Shown: positions 52,785 through 63,590, counted from the first letter of the stretch. The stretch: 64,000 bases of DNA from Prorocentrum cordatum (GCA_963575745.1 CAUYUJ010011547.1:178708-242707), one strand, 5' to 3'. The notes: a model not told the origin generated them from the sequence alone. Numbers and translations: made by a program.

Positions 52785-53455
52785 AGCACGACCACCCCAG
52801 CACGACCACACCCCAGCACGACCACACCCCAGCACGACCACACCCCAGCACGACCACACCCCAGCACGACCACACCCCAGCACCAGCACGACCACACCCC
52901 AGCACGACCCGATCGATAAATCACAGGGTGCGGACCACCCCAGCACGACCACACCCCAGCACGACCCCACCCCAGCACGACCCCACCCCAGCACGACCAC
53001 GCCCCAGCACGACCACACCCCAGCACGACCACACCCCAGCACGACCACACCCCAGCACGACCCCACCCCAGCACGACCCCACCCTAGCACGACCACACCC
53101 CAGCACGACCACACCCCAGAACGACCACACCCCAGCACGACCCCACCCAAGCACGACCCCACCCCAGCACGACCACACCCCAGCACGACCACACCCCAGC
53201 AGGACCCCACCCCCAGCACGACCCCACCCCAGCAAGACCACACCCCAGCACGACCACACCCCAGCACGACCTCACCACAGCACGACCACACCCCAGCACG
53301 ACCACGCCCCAGCACGACCACGCCCCAGCACGACCACGCCCCAGCACGACCACCCCCCAGCACGACCACCCCCCCAGCACGACCACCCCCCAGCACGACC
53401 ACCCCCCAGCACGACCACACCCCAGCACGACCACTCCCCAGCACGACCACACCGC
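52785..53455. repeat. 16-bp minisatellite (CAGCACGACCACACCC), about 41 units
   Basis: Uniform 16-bp units with minor variants, interrupted once by GATCGATAAATCACAGGGTG (52,912-52,931), which also precedes the array at 52,743. Not found in copy A. Confidence 0.95.
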
Positions 53456-53475
53456 CTTGGTTGAGTGGTTGCCTG

Positions 53476-53640
53476 TCGTCGTGGAATGTTTCGTGGGGTG
53501 TCTCGTGGAATGTTTCGCGGGGTGTCTCGTGGAATGTTTCGTGAGGTGTCTCGTGGAATGTTTCGTGAGGTGTCTCGTGGGATGTTTCGTGAAGTGTCTC
53601 GTGGGATGTTTCGTGAGGTGTTGCCCAGTTGGGTATCGTG
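53476..53640. repeat. 24-bp minisatellite, about seven units
   Basis: Units GTCTCGTGGAATGTTTCGTG plus AGGT. One plus frame translates as an eight-residue repeat (CFVRCLVE). Confidence 0.9.
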
Positions 53641-53699
53641 AAAACGTGTCCATGTTCCACATGTCTATATCCCTTTCCGGGTTCGTGGGTCCATCATGT

Positions 53700-54240
53700 T
53701 GGGCTCTGACCCCGCCGATCTGTGTGAGGGGTGCCGCTCAATTTTAGAAATGTGGCAAATTCTACTTGTTTTTGGACCCTGACCCTGCCGATCTGCGTGA
53801 GGGGTTCCACCGAATTTTTAGAAATGTAGCACATTCTATATGTTTTTGGACCCTGACCCCGCCGATCTGCGTGAGGGGTGCCACCGAATTTGAGACATGT
53901 AGCAAATCCCCTGTGTTTTTGGACTCTGACCCCGCCGATCTGCGTGAGGGGTGCTGGCAAATTTCAGAAATGCGGCAAATCCTTTGTGTTTTTGGACCCT
54001 GACCCTGCGGATCTGCGTGAGGGGTGCCACCGAATGTCAGACATGTCTCTGTGTTTTTAGACCCAGACACCACCGATCTGCGTGAGGGGTGCCGGCAAAT
54101 TTCAGAAATGTGGCAAATCCCGTGTGGTTTTGGACTCTGACCCCGCCGATCTGCGTGAGGGGTGCCACCGGATTTCAGAAATGTGGCGAATCCAATGTGT
54201 TTTTGGACCTTGACCCCGCCGATCTGCGTGAGGGGTGTAA
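53700..54240. repeat. 73-bp satellite, copy B part 2
   Basis: About seven units, counterpart of 34,390-34,880. Confidence 0.9.
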
Positions 54241-54271
54241 ATTTTTACCCACCCCGGCAATTCAGAGCATA

Positions 54272-54555
54272 CGCGCTGGCCGTCCCTTCCTCGGCGGGCC
54301 GGTGGGTGATACCGCAGAGGTTCCCTCCCCACTAAGCCGCAGCGTGCTGGGTTCGGTCAGGCCCCCCCCCCCGACGCCCTTCCCGACGCCTTTCCCGACG
54401 CCCATGGCCGACCCCCCCGACGCCCTTCCCGACGCCCTTACGCCCACGACCCCCCCCCGACGCTTTTCCCGACGCCCACACCGACCCTCCTGTCGCCGCC
54501 GTAGTGTCCGTAGGTTCGTCGCGGGTGGCCTTTCCCTCCCGGCCCCTGGCCCGGC

Positions 54556-54605
<50 letters not shown>

Positions 54606-54900
54606 TCCTCCTCCTCCTCCTCCTCCTCCTCCTCCTCCTCCTCCTCCTCCCCCTCTTCCTCCCCCCTGCTTTCCCTCCGCTTCTGCTCGTTGCTTCCCTC
54701 CCTTTCCTTTCCTCCTGCTCCCTGCCTGCTGTTTCCGCCTGGCCCGTTTTCTGCCTGCCCGCCCGCCCCGCCGGCCCTGGCCTCCCGCCTGGGCGTTCGT
54801 CGTCGTCTGCCTGCCTGCTTCTCCCCTCCTCGTCCCCTTCCGCCGGACCGCGCAGGCTTCTTGTGTAACTCGGCTCACTCATTTTGGCTCCGCCGTCTTA
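54272..54900. other. 630-bp insert specific to copy B
   Basis: Absent from copy A, where GAGCATACGCTCAGGGCG is continuous (34,906). Here GAGCATACGC and GAGTACGCTCAGGGCG lie on either side of the insert. It contains CCCGACGCC repeats (54,370-54,480), a (CTG)n run (54,559-54,603) and a (CTC)n run (54,604-54,650). No gene. Confidence 0.65.
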
Positions 54901-55091
54901 GGGAGTACGCTCAGGGCGTGGTAAAAATGCCCGTTTTGGGCCTCCCCCCCTCGCGCGGTCCGTCAACAAGGAACAGTAAGCAGCAAGAAGTCAACAAGGA
55001 ACAGTAAGCAGCAAGAAGCAGAACTGTAACAGTGGAAACTGGAAGCTGCAACTGGCACAGGAAGCTGCGAACCTTCGGCCTACAGCCTGGT

Positions 55092-56321
55092 GGCCCCAAA
55101 AGGGGGCCGGCGGATTCTAGCTTGCTGCATGAGCGTTGCGCGACCGCGACGTACCATTGGTACCGTACCATCACCGTGCGTGAAGTATTGTGCGTGTGCG
55201 GCCGGCCTATCTGTGCTCTGAGGCTGGACCTTGGCCTCGAGGCGGACAGCTCTTTTTCTCTCCTTTCTCTCTTTCTCTCGGATCCTCCCTCCCTCCCCTC
55301 CTCCCTCCCTCCCTCCCTCCCTCCCTCCCTCCCTCCCTCCGCCTCCTCCGGAAAGCCGCGCAGGTTTCCTTCGCAGCCGTTGGCACGAAGAATGCAACGA
55401 CTTCTCCGAGGCACTGCGCAGCTGTTCAGATGCATAGCAGATGTGCATTACGAGCTGCCGAACCATCTGCCGATGCGCCGTCTAGGCGCAGCCTTTTCTT
55501 GTCCTGTCCAGGAGGTGTTTAAGACGGCCCAAAAGGGGGCCGGCGGATTGTAGCTTGCTGCATGAGCGTTGCGCGACCGCGACGTACCATCTCCGTGCGT
55601 GAAGTATTGTGCGTGTGCGGCCGACCTAAGTATTTGTGCTCTGAGGCTGGACCTTGGCCTCGAGGCAGACAGCTCTCTTTCTCTCCCTCTCTCTCTCTTT
55701 CTCTCGGATCCTCCCTCCCTCCCTCCCTCCCTCCCTCCGCCTCCTCCGGAAAGCCGCGCAGGTTTCCTTCGCAGCCGTTGGTACGAAGAATGCAACGACT
55801 TCTCCGAGGCACTGCGCAGCTGTTCAGATGCATAGCAGATGTGCATTACGAGCTGCCGAACCATCTGCCGATGCGCCGTCTAGGCGCAGCCTTTTCTTGT
55901 CCTGTCCAGGAGGTGTTTAAGACGGCCCAAAAGGGGGCCGGCGGATTCTAGCTTGCTGCATGAGCGTTGCGCGACCGCGACGTACCATCTCCGTGCGTGA
56001 AGTATTGTGCGTGTGCGGCCGACCTAAGTATTTGTGCTCTGAGGCTGGACCTTGGCCTCGAGGCAGACAGCTCTCTTTCTCTCCCTCTCTCTCTCTTTCT
56101 CTCGGATCCTCCCTCCCTCCCTCCCTCCCTCCCTCCGCCTCCTCCGGAAAGCCGCGCAGGTTTCCTTCGCAGCCGTTGGTACGAAGAATGCAACGACTTC
56201 TCCGAGGCACTGCGCAGCTGTTCAGATGCATAGCAGATGTGCATTACGAGCTGCCGAACCATCTGCCGATGCGCCGTCTAGGCGCAGCCTTTTCTTGTCC
56301 TGTCCAGGAGGTTTTTAACAC
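55092..56321. repeat. ~0.4-kb unit, three tandem copies
   Basis: GGCCC(C)AAAAGGGGGCCGGC starts at 55,092, 55,526 and 55,924, giving units of 434, 398 and ~398 bp. The last two are almost identical. Copy A has a single unit (35,095-35,500). Each contains (CCCT)n and an RNA-like but unrecognised unique part (GAAGAATGCAACGACTTCTC). Confidence 0.9.
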
Positions 56322-56339
56322 GGACCAGAACACAACAAA

Positions 56340-57169
56340 ATACATCAAAAACATTTGACAGTGATAGCGGGGTGTCCCCGCATGATCCAGATTTAGCCGC
56401 GAGATGCATTTTGTATTGCGTTTTGACAGGGATTATGGCACTGCGCGCAACAGGCAATATGCTGACACCCCCGCCGTCCCTGTCCAAAAACAATACAAAT
56501 TGCTCGCGGGCCTCACGAACATGACTCAAGACTTTGGCCCCAAGTGTACTTTGTGGACAGGGATGGTGGAGAGGGGCGCATCGGGTTGGTTGCGCATGCT
56601 CCGAGTTTAGAGGCACTGTGTGATCTGTATTGTTCTTTGACAGGGATGGTTGGGGGGGTGTGAGCATAGGGTCGGCATGGTTCCTAGTTGGCTGCCGGTC
56701 GCCTGGGGGAGGGGGTGTAGAGTAGTAGGGAATTGTGATGAACCCTTCCCCGAAGGAGAAGAAGGGGTGCTGGAAGAGGAAACTCCCTGAACCACTCACG
56801 CCCTGATGGGCTAGTGGGATGCGTGGCTGAGGCTCGTCGTGGCCTGAAGCGCCACTTCGTTCCCTGGCCAGCATTCCTCACGATGACTGTACGGAGAAAG
56901 AGTTCCAGAGACATGTCAGAGCGTCCCGGAGCAGTCTGGAACGGCCGCGGCCTCCCGTGCGTACACTCTCCAGGCCCGCCTGCTGTCAGGGACTCACGAC
57001 TTATCTAGCGTTGGCCAGAGGGTATCGGGGATTGGAGGGTGGGAGAGTGGGCCTGGGCGAATGTTCGGCCAGGGGATTTTTGCGGGCGGGGGTGCAGGAA
57101 GAGGCGTGGATGTTCGACACCCGCCGCGACAGACCTAGCCATGTGGGATCCGCCCAGCGCAGCCAGCCA
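56340..57169. promoter_or_regulatory. Upstream region of MDH copy 2
   Basis: Almost identical to 35,520-36,349 (8 differences in about 830 bp). It carries four copies of a GTATTGTTTTTGACAGGGA-like motif in both orientations (about 56,412, 56,473, 56,550 and 56,628). The region just before the gene is open in the MDH frame back to 56,957, so a longer N-terminus cannot be excluded. Function in expression is inferred only from position. Confidence 0.4.
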
Positions 57170-58198
57170 ATGGGCAACGCAAGGTCATCAAAGCCCGCCG
57201 CGGACGCAGCAATGGGCAGCTTCAAGGTCTGCGTGGTGGGCGGCGCGGGCGGCATCGGGCAGCCCCTGTCGCTGCTGATGACCATGGACCCCAACGTGTC
57301 GGAGCTGTGCGTGTACGACCTGACCCTGGCCATGGTGCCCGCAGAGGGCGTGGCAGCCGACCTCTCCCACCTCAACCACAAGGCCTCGGTCAAGGGCTAC
57401 GCCTTCGACAAGGACGATCGCGCCATCGACAAGGCCGAGGAGTGCCTCACCGGCTGCAGCCTGGTGCTTGTGCCCGCGGGCGTCCCGCGCAAGCCCGGCC
57501 AGGACCGAAAGGACCTGCTGAACATCAACGCGGGCATTGCCAAGAACATCGTGGAGGCCTGCGCCAAGTTCTGCCCCGACGCCGTCGTGGCCCTGATCGT
57601 CAACCCCGTGAACTCGGTGGTGCCAGCGATGTGCGAGCTCTGGAAGAAGAAGGGCCTGAACCCGAAGAAGATCGTCGGCATCACGACGCTGGACTGCGTG
57701 CGGGCGGAGAAGTTTGTGCACGAGGTCACCGGGCAGCCCCTCGGCGGCATATCCATCCCTGTCATCGGGGGGCACGCGGGCACCACGATCCTGCCGCTCT
57801 TCTCCCAGGACGCGGCGGGGGCGACCATCCCGGCGGACAAGATCCCCGACCTGGACAAGAAGGTGCAGGACGCCGGCACCGTCGTGGTGGCCGCGAAGAA
57901 TGGCAAGGGCAGCGCCACCCTCTCGATGGCTTTCGCGGGTGCTCGCCTCGGCAGGGCCGTGCTGTCCGGCCTGGCCGGCACGCCCGTGACGGAGTGCGCC
58001 TACGTGGAGTCCACGGTCACGGACTTGCCGTATTTTGCCTCCAAGGTTACCTTCGGCAAGGACGGCGTGGAGACCGTGCATGACCTGGGGCCCCTGAGCG
58101 ACTACGAGAAGGGCCGCTTGGAAGCGTTGAAGCCCGCGCTCAAGGAGGAGATTGCCGCGGGGCTCGAGTACGCCGCGGCCAACGAGTTCGCCGCCTGA
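57170..58198 (+). CDS. MDH: Malate dehydrogenase (NAD), intact copy
   Basis: 342 residues from the ATG at 57,170, usual length for the mitochondrial/bacterial-type MDH family, which interconverts malate and oxaloacetate with NAD. Visible features: Rossmann motif GGAGGIGQP (residues 24-32), Asp50 at the end of beta-2 for NAD, substrate Arg107 and Arg113 in the mobile loop (VPRKPGQDR), NPVNS (145-149), Asp175 and Arg178 (TTLDCVRAE), catalytic His202 (GGHAGTT), and a full C-terminal helix. The ATG gives MGNARSSK, an N-myristoylation-like start; a second ATG (57,212) would give 328 residues beginning MGSFK, and the frame is open upstream to 56,957. No typical transit peptide is evident after the chosen start. 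No introns. Confidence 0.93.
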   Translation: MGNARSSKPAADAAMGSFKVCVVGGAGGIGQPLSLLMTMDPNVSELCVYDLTLAMVPAEGVAADLSHLNHKASVKGYAFDKDDRAIDKAEECLTGCSLVLVPAGVPRKPGQDRKDLLNINAGIAKNIVEACAKFCPDAVVALIVNPVNSVVPAMCELWKKKGLNPKKIVGITTLDCVRAEKFVHEVTGQPLGGISIPVIGGHAGTTILPLFSQDAAGATIPADKIPDLDKKVQDAGTVVVAAKNGKGSATLSMAFAGARLGRAVLSGLAGTPVTECAYVESTVTDLPYFASKVTFGKDGVETVHDLGPLSDYEKGRLEALKPALKEEIAAGLEYAAANEFAA

Positions 58199-58256
58199 TC
58201 TGGAAGGCGGGGCTGCGATTCGCACCTGCGCCCTGCGCAGACGTCAGCTAATCATG

Positions 58257-58435
58257 GCAGGTTCGCGTCGTGTCGACCCCAGCGAGGGCGTTCAAGGTTG
58301 AACGCTGCCAGCGGCCTGAAATCTGCTGATATGCACCGATCTGGCGTTCGAAAAGCCTGCCGATTTTTCAAGGTTGAGCGATCCACGTAGTGTCAGAAAC
58401 CAACGCGGGTGGGGGTTGTCACGACATGAACCTCC
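58257..58435. mobile_element. ~180-bp TIR element, second clear copy
   Basis: Left end GGCAGGTTCGCGTCGTGTCG pairs with the right end at 58,412-58,435 (19 of 24 positions). Inside, GCGTTCAAGGTTGAACGC is a near-perfect palindrome and TTTTCAAGGTTGAGCGATCC follows. No ORF. It starts 59 bp after the MDH stop and could lie in its 3' untranslated region. Confidence 0.6.
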
Positions 58436-58785
58436 TGGACGGAGAGCCGCAGGGACGCGAATATAGGCGCGCATTCGCTCGGCGCGAGGCGCGAATTTTG
58501 ATAAGCCAGTTTTGATGTTTAGTCTGCCCTTGCTCGGCGTGAGTGCCGCTTGGGGCTGCAGGCTGCCCGGAGTTCTGCGCGCCTCCAGGCTTGCTTCGTG
58601 GACTTCCACGCCTTCCTTCCTTATCGGCCTACGAGATCTCTACACAAGCACACGCACACCGCCCCTGGCCAGATGTGTTCGCCCTCCTGGCTTGGCCAGG
58701 GAGGCATGCACATCGATCCTGGGCCCAGGATGTGCCTGGCCAGGGGCAGTGTGCATGTGCACAGCTGCGCATGTATGCATAACCT

Positions 58786-58975
58786 TTGCACGCCGGTCGT
58801 TGAAAGTAGGTACTTTGGGATTCCCAGATCCCAATCTACTTCACGCGCCTTCCTACTTCAAGAATCGACATGCGTTTGCTGTGGTTTGTTATCCTCTGGG
58901 AGGACCTGGACCCAATCCACTATACCCGCCTTCCTACTTCATGTTTCTACCTATTTCTTCCGACCGAGGTGTAAT
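58786..58975. repeat. ~185-bp dispersed repeat, copy 2
   Basis: Partner of 8,955-9,140. Ends are GAAAGTAGGTA against TACCTATTTCT. Confidence 0.7.
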
Positions 58976-58999
58976 CTACTCTTATATCACCTGGTCTAG

Positions 59000-59870
59000 T
59001 AAGCATCCACGCCACCCAGTCTCTGGGCGGGCCGCCGTCGCCGAATCCGTCTTTTGCAAAGTGCACCTGATGTTCGGGACCGCCGCCGCCGCCGCGAATT
59101 TTCATCGGTTGTTTGTAAGATTGCCTTCAGCTCACCCCGCTACCGCGCCTGGGTCGTGGGCCAGAGGCCTCGTCGCGGTTGCGCGCTTGCTCCCTTCGAA
59201 ACAGAATTATGTTGTGCAATTCGTCGTGGTTGCGCGGTTGTTCCTTTTGTGTGGGTGTGTGGGGCCCGGGGGGGTTGTTAAGAAGAACTACGTTGTGTAA
59301 TTCGTCGCGGTGGCATGGAGAGTTCGGGCCTAGTGGGGGTAAACGACGGCGAAGCGTGATATTTCCAGACATCTCTTGGACATGCTTTGTTACTTATATT
59401 TTCGGTGCGCGCTCGTGGGTTGAAGGTTTCGCTTGATTTTGGAAGCGATTGCGGGCGCTTTCAGATAAGAGAACGGATGTATTTTTGAATTGGATTGGGG
59501 CGTCGGATTACGGCTCGTATTTCGCGGCCCGACGATATTCAAAACAGAAATATATGTGGTAAGCATGTACGCACGAATGCGCGCGAGTTAAGCACGTCTA
59601 CATACATTATCTACACCGATATATGTCCATGCTCATGTCACGTAGTACATATAGTGTGCGCAGAGTCCGCCGCCCTCGTCTTTATATTGTCGGTTTGGCT
59701 TTTGCGCGCGGCCGCCGCCAATTGTTTGTAACACTTACTTAGGCCATATGTGGGACCCCCTCTGCATAGTGTTTTTTGTTTTTTTCGTCGCCGCCGTGGG
59801 AATTCTGGTGAATACTTCTCCTCGAGTGTCGACCTGGTGATATTTTTCTGAATCCGCACCCTGTGGAAAC
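59000..59870. other. No gene recognised
   Basis: Three loose repeats of TATGTTGTGCAATTCGTCG type lie at 59,205-59,315. The remainder is lower in GC and unique-looking. Confidence 0.4.
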
Positions 59871-59879
59871 CCTGCCCCC

Positions 59880-60330
59880 CCCCCCGGGATCCGTGGCCCC
59901 CAGGGGCCCCCTGGACGGCGCTGCAGGAGGACCCCCAGGCTTTTCAGAGCTCTTGGGAGCCCCTGCAGGGCCCAGGCAACCGGCCCAAATCGGTCAGACG
60001 GGCGGCCGAACGCCCCACCGAGGGCTCCAAGAGGCCCCAGGCATTCGCCAAACGCCCGAAGACGACCCAAAGAAGGTCCCCCCCCCAGAGGTCTTCAACC
60101 GCAGAAGAACATTGCTTTTCCTAGGTTGTTTCATGATTTTAGGACTGCCCTGTTCTTCGGTCTTCTGGGCGTCCGAGACCGCCTGGGAGGTCCGAAAAAC
60201 GCTCCGAAACCATTCGAAAGGGCTTCCAGGCAGTCCAAGAGAGCCCCAAGACGGCACAACAGGGTTCCAAGATTGCCCCAAGAGACCCCCACGACGGCCC
60301 AAGATGGCCTCAAGACGCCCCCCGAAGCAT
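59880..60330. repeat. CTTGG minisatellite, reverse orientation
   Basis: CCCAAGACGGC/CCAAGATGGCC units similar to 4,480-5,190, with a non-repetitive part around 60,085-60,180. Confidence 0.6.
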
Positions 60331-60409
60331 TCCAAATCGTGACCTGGTCGTTCAGGCAGACCGCGGTAGGAAGCAGGGTAGCCCGAGGAAGCCGCCCTCG
60401 AACGTGGCT

Positions 60410-61535
60410 TCGGTTTCACATTTCGCAGCCCCAGAGACGGCGAGGTCTCATTCTGATGTTTCTAGGACGTCGCTGTGGTGGACCCCCCAGCAGCCCTGGA
60501 AAGTGGCGACACTACCGCCAGCGTCGCACTTCGCAGTCCCCAGGGGCGGCGAGGTTTTAGTCTGATATGCGTGGGACGTCACTATGGTGGACCCCCCAGC
60601 AGCCCTCGAAAATGGCGACGGTTTCGCATTTCGCAGCCTTCAGGGACGGCAGGGTTTCATTCTGATTTGCGCGGGACGTCACTGTAGTCACTATGGTGGA
60701 CACCCGCGCAGTTTCGCAGTTCGCAGCCCCCAGGGACGGCGAGGTTTCATGATGATGTTCGTGGGACGTAACTCTGCGGACCCCCCCAGCAGCCCTCGAA
60801 AGTATCGCCAGTGTCGCAGTTCGCAGCCCCCAGGGGCGGCGAGGTCTCAGTCTGATGTGCGTAGGACATCACGATGTTGGAACCCCCAGCAGCCCTCGAG
60901 AGTGGCGTCGGTGTCGCATCTCGCAGACCCCAGGGGCGGCGAGGTCTCATTCTAATGTGCGTAGGACATCACTATGGTGGACCCCCCAGCAGCCCTCAAG
61001 AGTGGCGTCGGTGTCGCATCTCGCAGCCCTCAGGGATGGCCAGGTCTCACTCTGATATGCGTAGGACGTCACCGTGCTGGACCCCATGGCCGCTTCGAAA
61101 GTGGCAACGGTTTTGCGCAGCCCCCAGGGACGGCGGTTCTCATTCTGATATGCGTAGGACGTGACTATGCTGGGCACCCCCCGGCATCTTCGAAAGTGGC
61201 TACAGTTCCGCAGTTCCCAGCCCCCCCCAGGGACGGCGAGTTTGAATTCTGATTTGCGCAGGACGTCACTATGCTGAACCCCCCAGCAGCCCTCGAAAGT
61301 GGCGACTGCCTCGCAGTTCGCAGCCCCTGGGGACGGCGAGGTTTCATTCTGATGTGTGTAAAACGTCTCTGTGCTGGATCCCCCAGCAGCCCTCCAACGT
61401 GGCGACAGTTTCGCAGTTCGGCAGCCCCCAGGGACGGCGAGGTCTCATTCTGATGTGCGTAGGACGTTACTCTAGTGGACCCCCCCAGGATCCCACGAAG
61501 TGGCGACAGTTTCACACTTCGAGTGGCGACAGTTG
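60410..61535. repeat. ~100-bp tandem repeat, about eleven units
   Basis: CAGCAGCCCTCGAAAGTGGC-type blocks at 60,488, 60,597, 60,788, 60,887, 60,987, 61,285 and 61,385, others degenerate. Units include GTTTCGCAGTTCGCAGCCCC, CAGGGACGGCGAGG and GTAGGACGTCACTATG. Protein-like frames change phase between units and are not genes. Confidence 0.9.
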
Positions 61536-61644
61536 CGCAGTTCGCAGCAACCTTCGGAGCAGCGCAGGAGGAGGGGGGAGGAAAAGGAAACGGAGAAGGA
61601 GTGGATACCACAGTGCTGTATCCAAATCGAAAACCCCCACACAA

Positions 61645-61980
61645 GTTGGTTGAGAATGAAGTTCGGGGAGTAAGGTCGAATTCGGCGCGGATTTCTTGGA
61701 TCGGCGCTGGGTCCCCTGGCGGCGTGATGTCTCTTTCCTCGTCTTCCCCGTTCTCTTTGGGTTTCTCATAGCCTTCAAGGCTTTACGCGCCCTGCCAGGG
61801 CCAGGCACGGATAGCGACATGTAGTCGATGGTGCCTTTCTCTGGTAAATGGATGCCTCCCTTCCTTTTCCCATCTGCTTTCAGGCGCCTACGGCGCCGCC
61901 CCTGGCGCGCTCCGTGCTCTGGGGAGGGGGGTTCAGCGCCGATCCAGGAAATACGCGCGGAATGCTGAAACATTCTGCGA
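61645..61980. mobile_element. Possible ~330-bp element with inverted ends
   Basis: The left segment GCGGATTTCTTGGATCGGCG (61,690 region) is matched in reverse complement at 61,936-61,966, with weaker pairing outward to about 61,650 and 61,980. A related single end lies at about 24,515-24,555. No coding capacity. Confidence 0.45.
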
Positions 61981-62254
61981 GGAAATACGCGCGGAATACG
62001 CGCGGAAATCGCCCTGATAATTGAAGTTAGGGGAGGAAGAGATACCGTTGGTATCCAGGGCTGGATGCTCTCCTAAAGCAGCGGGGTCGCAAGCGGCGGA
62101 GTCCTGCGCTTAAGATGGGCAGCCTCTGGATGTGCAGTCTGTGCACGGTGCGGGCGGTGCGCTGCAATTTGTGTGGTGCAGTCTGTGTGGTGATGCAGTG
62201 CACCCGCCGAGCAATTTCCACGCGTGGCCACGCCCAATGCTCGTGTATTTTGAG

Positions 62255-62470
62255 GCGACGACGACGGCAACGGTGGGGGAGATGTCGACGATGGCGATGC
62301 TGACGGTGAAGAAGCTGATGGTGATGACACCCACCATGACAATGATGATGCCGGCGATGATGACGATGGTGCTGGTGTGGATGTTCAGGAAGCGTGCGCG
62401 CAGAAGCTTGACGAGGGCGACGATATCGAAGATGACGATGATGACGATGATGACGACGGTGGCCTTGACA
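62255..62470. repeat. (GATGAC)n-type trinucleotide array
   Basis: Imperfect GAT/GAC units. The hydrophobic minus-strand translation is a composition effect. Confidence 0.85.
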
Positions 62471-62479
62471 TGCACGCGC

Positions 62480-63590
62480 GGCGGAGCGCGCGTGCGCCCC
62501 GAGTGGTATTTGTTTCAGTGGATCTTTAGAGAACGCGATTCCCAGATCAACGCACGTGCACCGCATGATGTTTCCTTGAGAGGGATAAGGAGTGGGGATT
62601 CCAGGTCTGGCGGGCATGCTATATTACACATTTTAGGATGAGCGTTCGTGCAGAATCTATACATGGAATCGCAGCGTTCGGAGGGGAGCGGTCACGATTT
62701 GGTCTTGGCCGGGCCGGGTCGGTCCTGGGACCAGTTACGATCCCGGTCCCAGGATGGGCCCAGCCAGCATCAGCGTGGGTGTATACAGTCAATTGGGGGC
62801 GTCCAGGAGGTGGTTGAGGATTGCGTGTGTGTGGACAACATGGCCGTGGCCGTGAGGTCTCCCAGATTTCGCGGTCCCTTTGTCTTCTTTCCACTCGTCC
62901 ACTGGCCGCCCCTCGTCGCGCACATGCCGCGGACCACGATGCGTTGACCCACCTCTTCCTGCCCCCCCTCGTCGGCGCAGCCGACGCTCGAAGCCGGCCC
63001 TTCAGAGGAGCCCTTGAGGCAGTGGGCCCCTGCATCCCCCGGACTCTGGGCACGCCTGTTCCGTCTCCTCGGCCCAGGATTTAACCCTGGCCTGGCGCGG
63101 TCTGAGCTATTCTGGATCCTTGCGCCCCGTGCCCGTGGCTGATTTGGACCGCGGCGGGCGCTCCCCATACAGCCAGGAGTGGCTCCGATTCCTGGTCCGC
63201 TTCTTCGATCTTGGCCGGGCTTGCCGCGGGGCCCGACGGTTACAGGGCACAAATTTGCCTCGGTCGACCCAGTCCGATCCCTACCCATCTCGCCCAGCCC
63301 GATCCCCCTACGCAACACCGCAAGGCTGCGCAACAGCGTGAAACGGAGCAGCGAAAAGAGGCCGTTAACCCGCACGTGCCCGCGTGCAGAGTGTTCCAAA
63401 TGGCCTCGAAACAACAACAACAAGAAAAGAAGCACGACGTATTGAAAACAAGAATCTCGCCCAGCCCGATCCGATTCGGTCTTGATTTTCGGGCGATCCG
63501 ATGCGGCCCGCTGCTCGGCACGGCTTGCGTCGTGTCTCTTGCCGCGGACGGTTCGATTCCTTATCGCGAGCCGTGCTGACAGCCCGATCC
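62480..63590. other. No gene recognised
   Basis: Unique-looking sequence with short compositional frames on both strands. Confidence 0.4.

Larger units (their letters stand above)
45557..58100. repeat. Tandem duplication, copy B (main part)
   Basis: Continues copy B after the copia insertion, in the same order as copy A, but with extra or rearranged blocks: a 90-bp satellite (46,600-48,490), the transporter insert (49,301-51,040), a 16-bp and a 24-bp array (52,785-53,640), a 630-bp insert (54,272-54,900) and a tripled ~0.4-kb unit (55,092-56,321). Confidence 0.8.

Noticed and set aside
60410-61535. CRISPR-like array of ~100-bp periodic repeats
   Set aside because: Units are diverged along their full length with no distinct repeat and spacer parts, and the context is eukaryotic. 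It is a minisatellite.
62110-62475. Hydrophobic minus-strand ORF resembling a multi-pass membrane protein
   Set aside because: It is the complement of a GAT/GAC trinucleotide array. Val/Ile runs follow from base composition.
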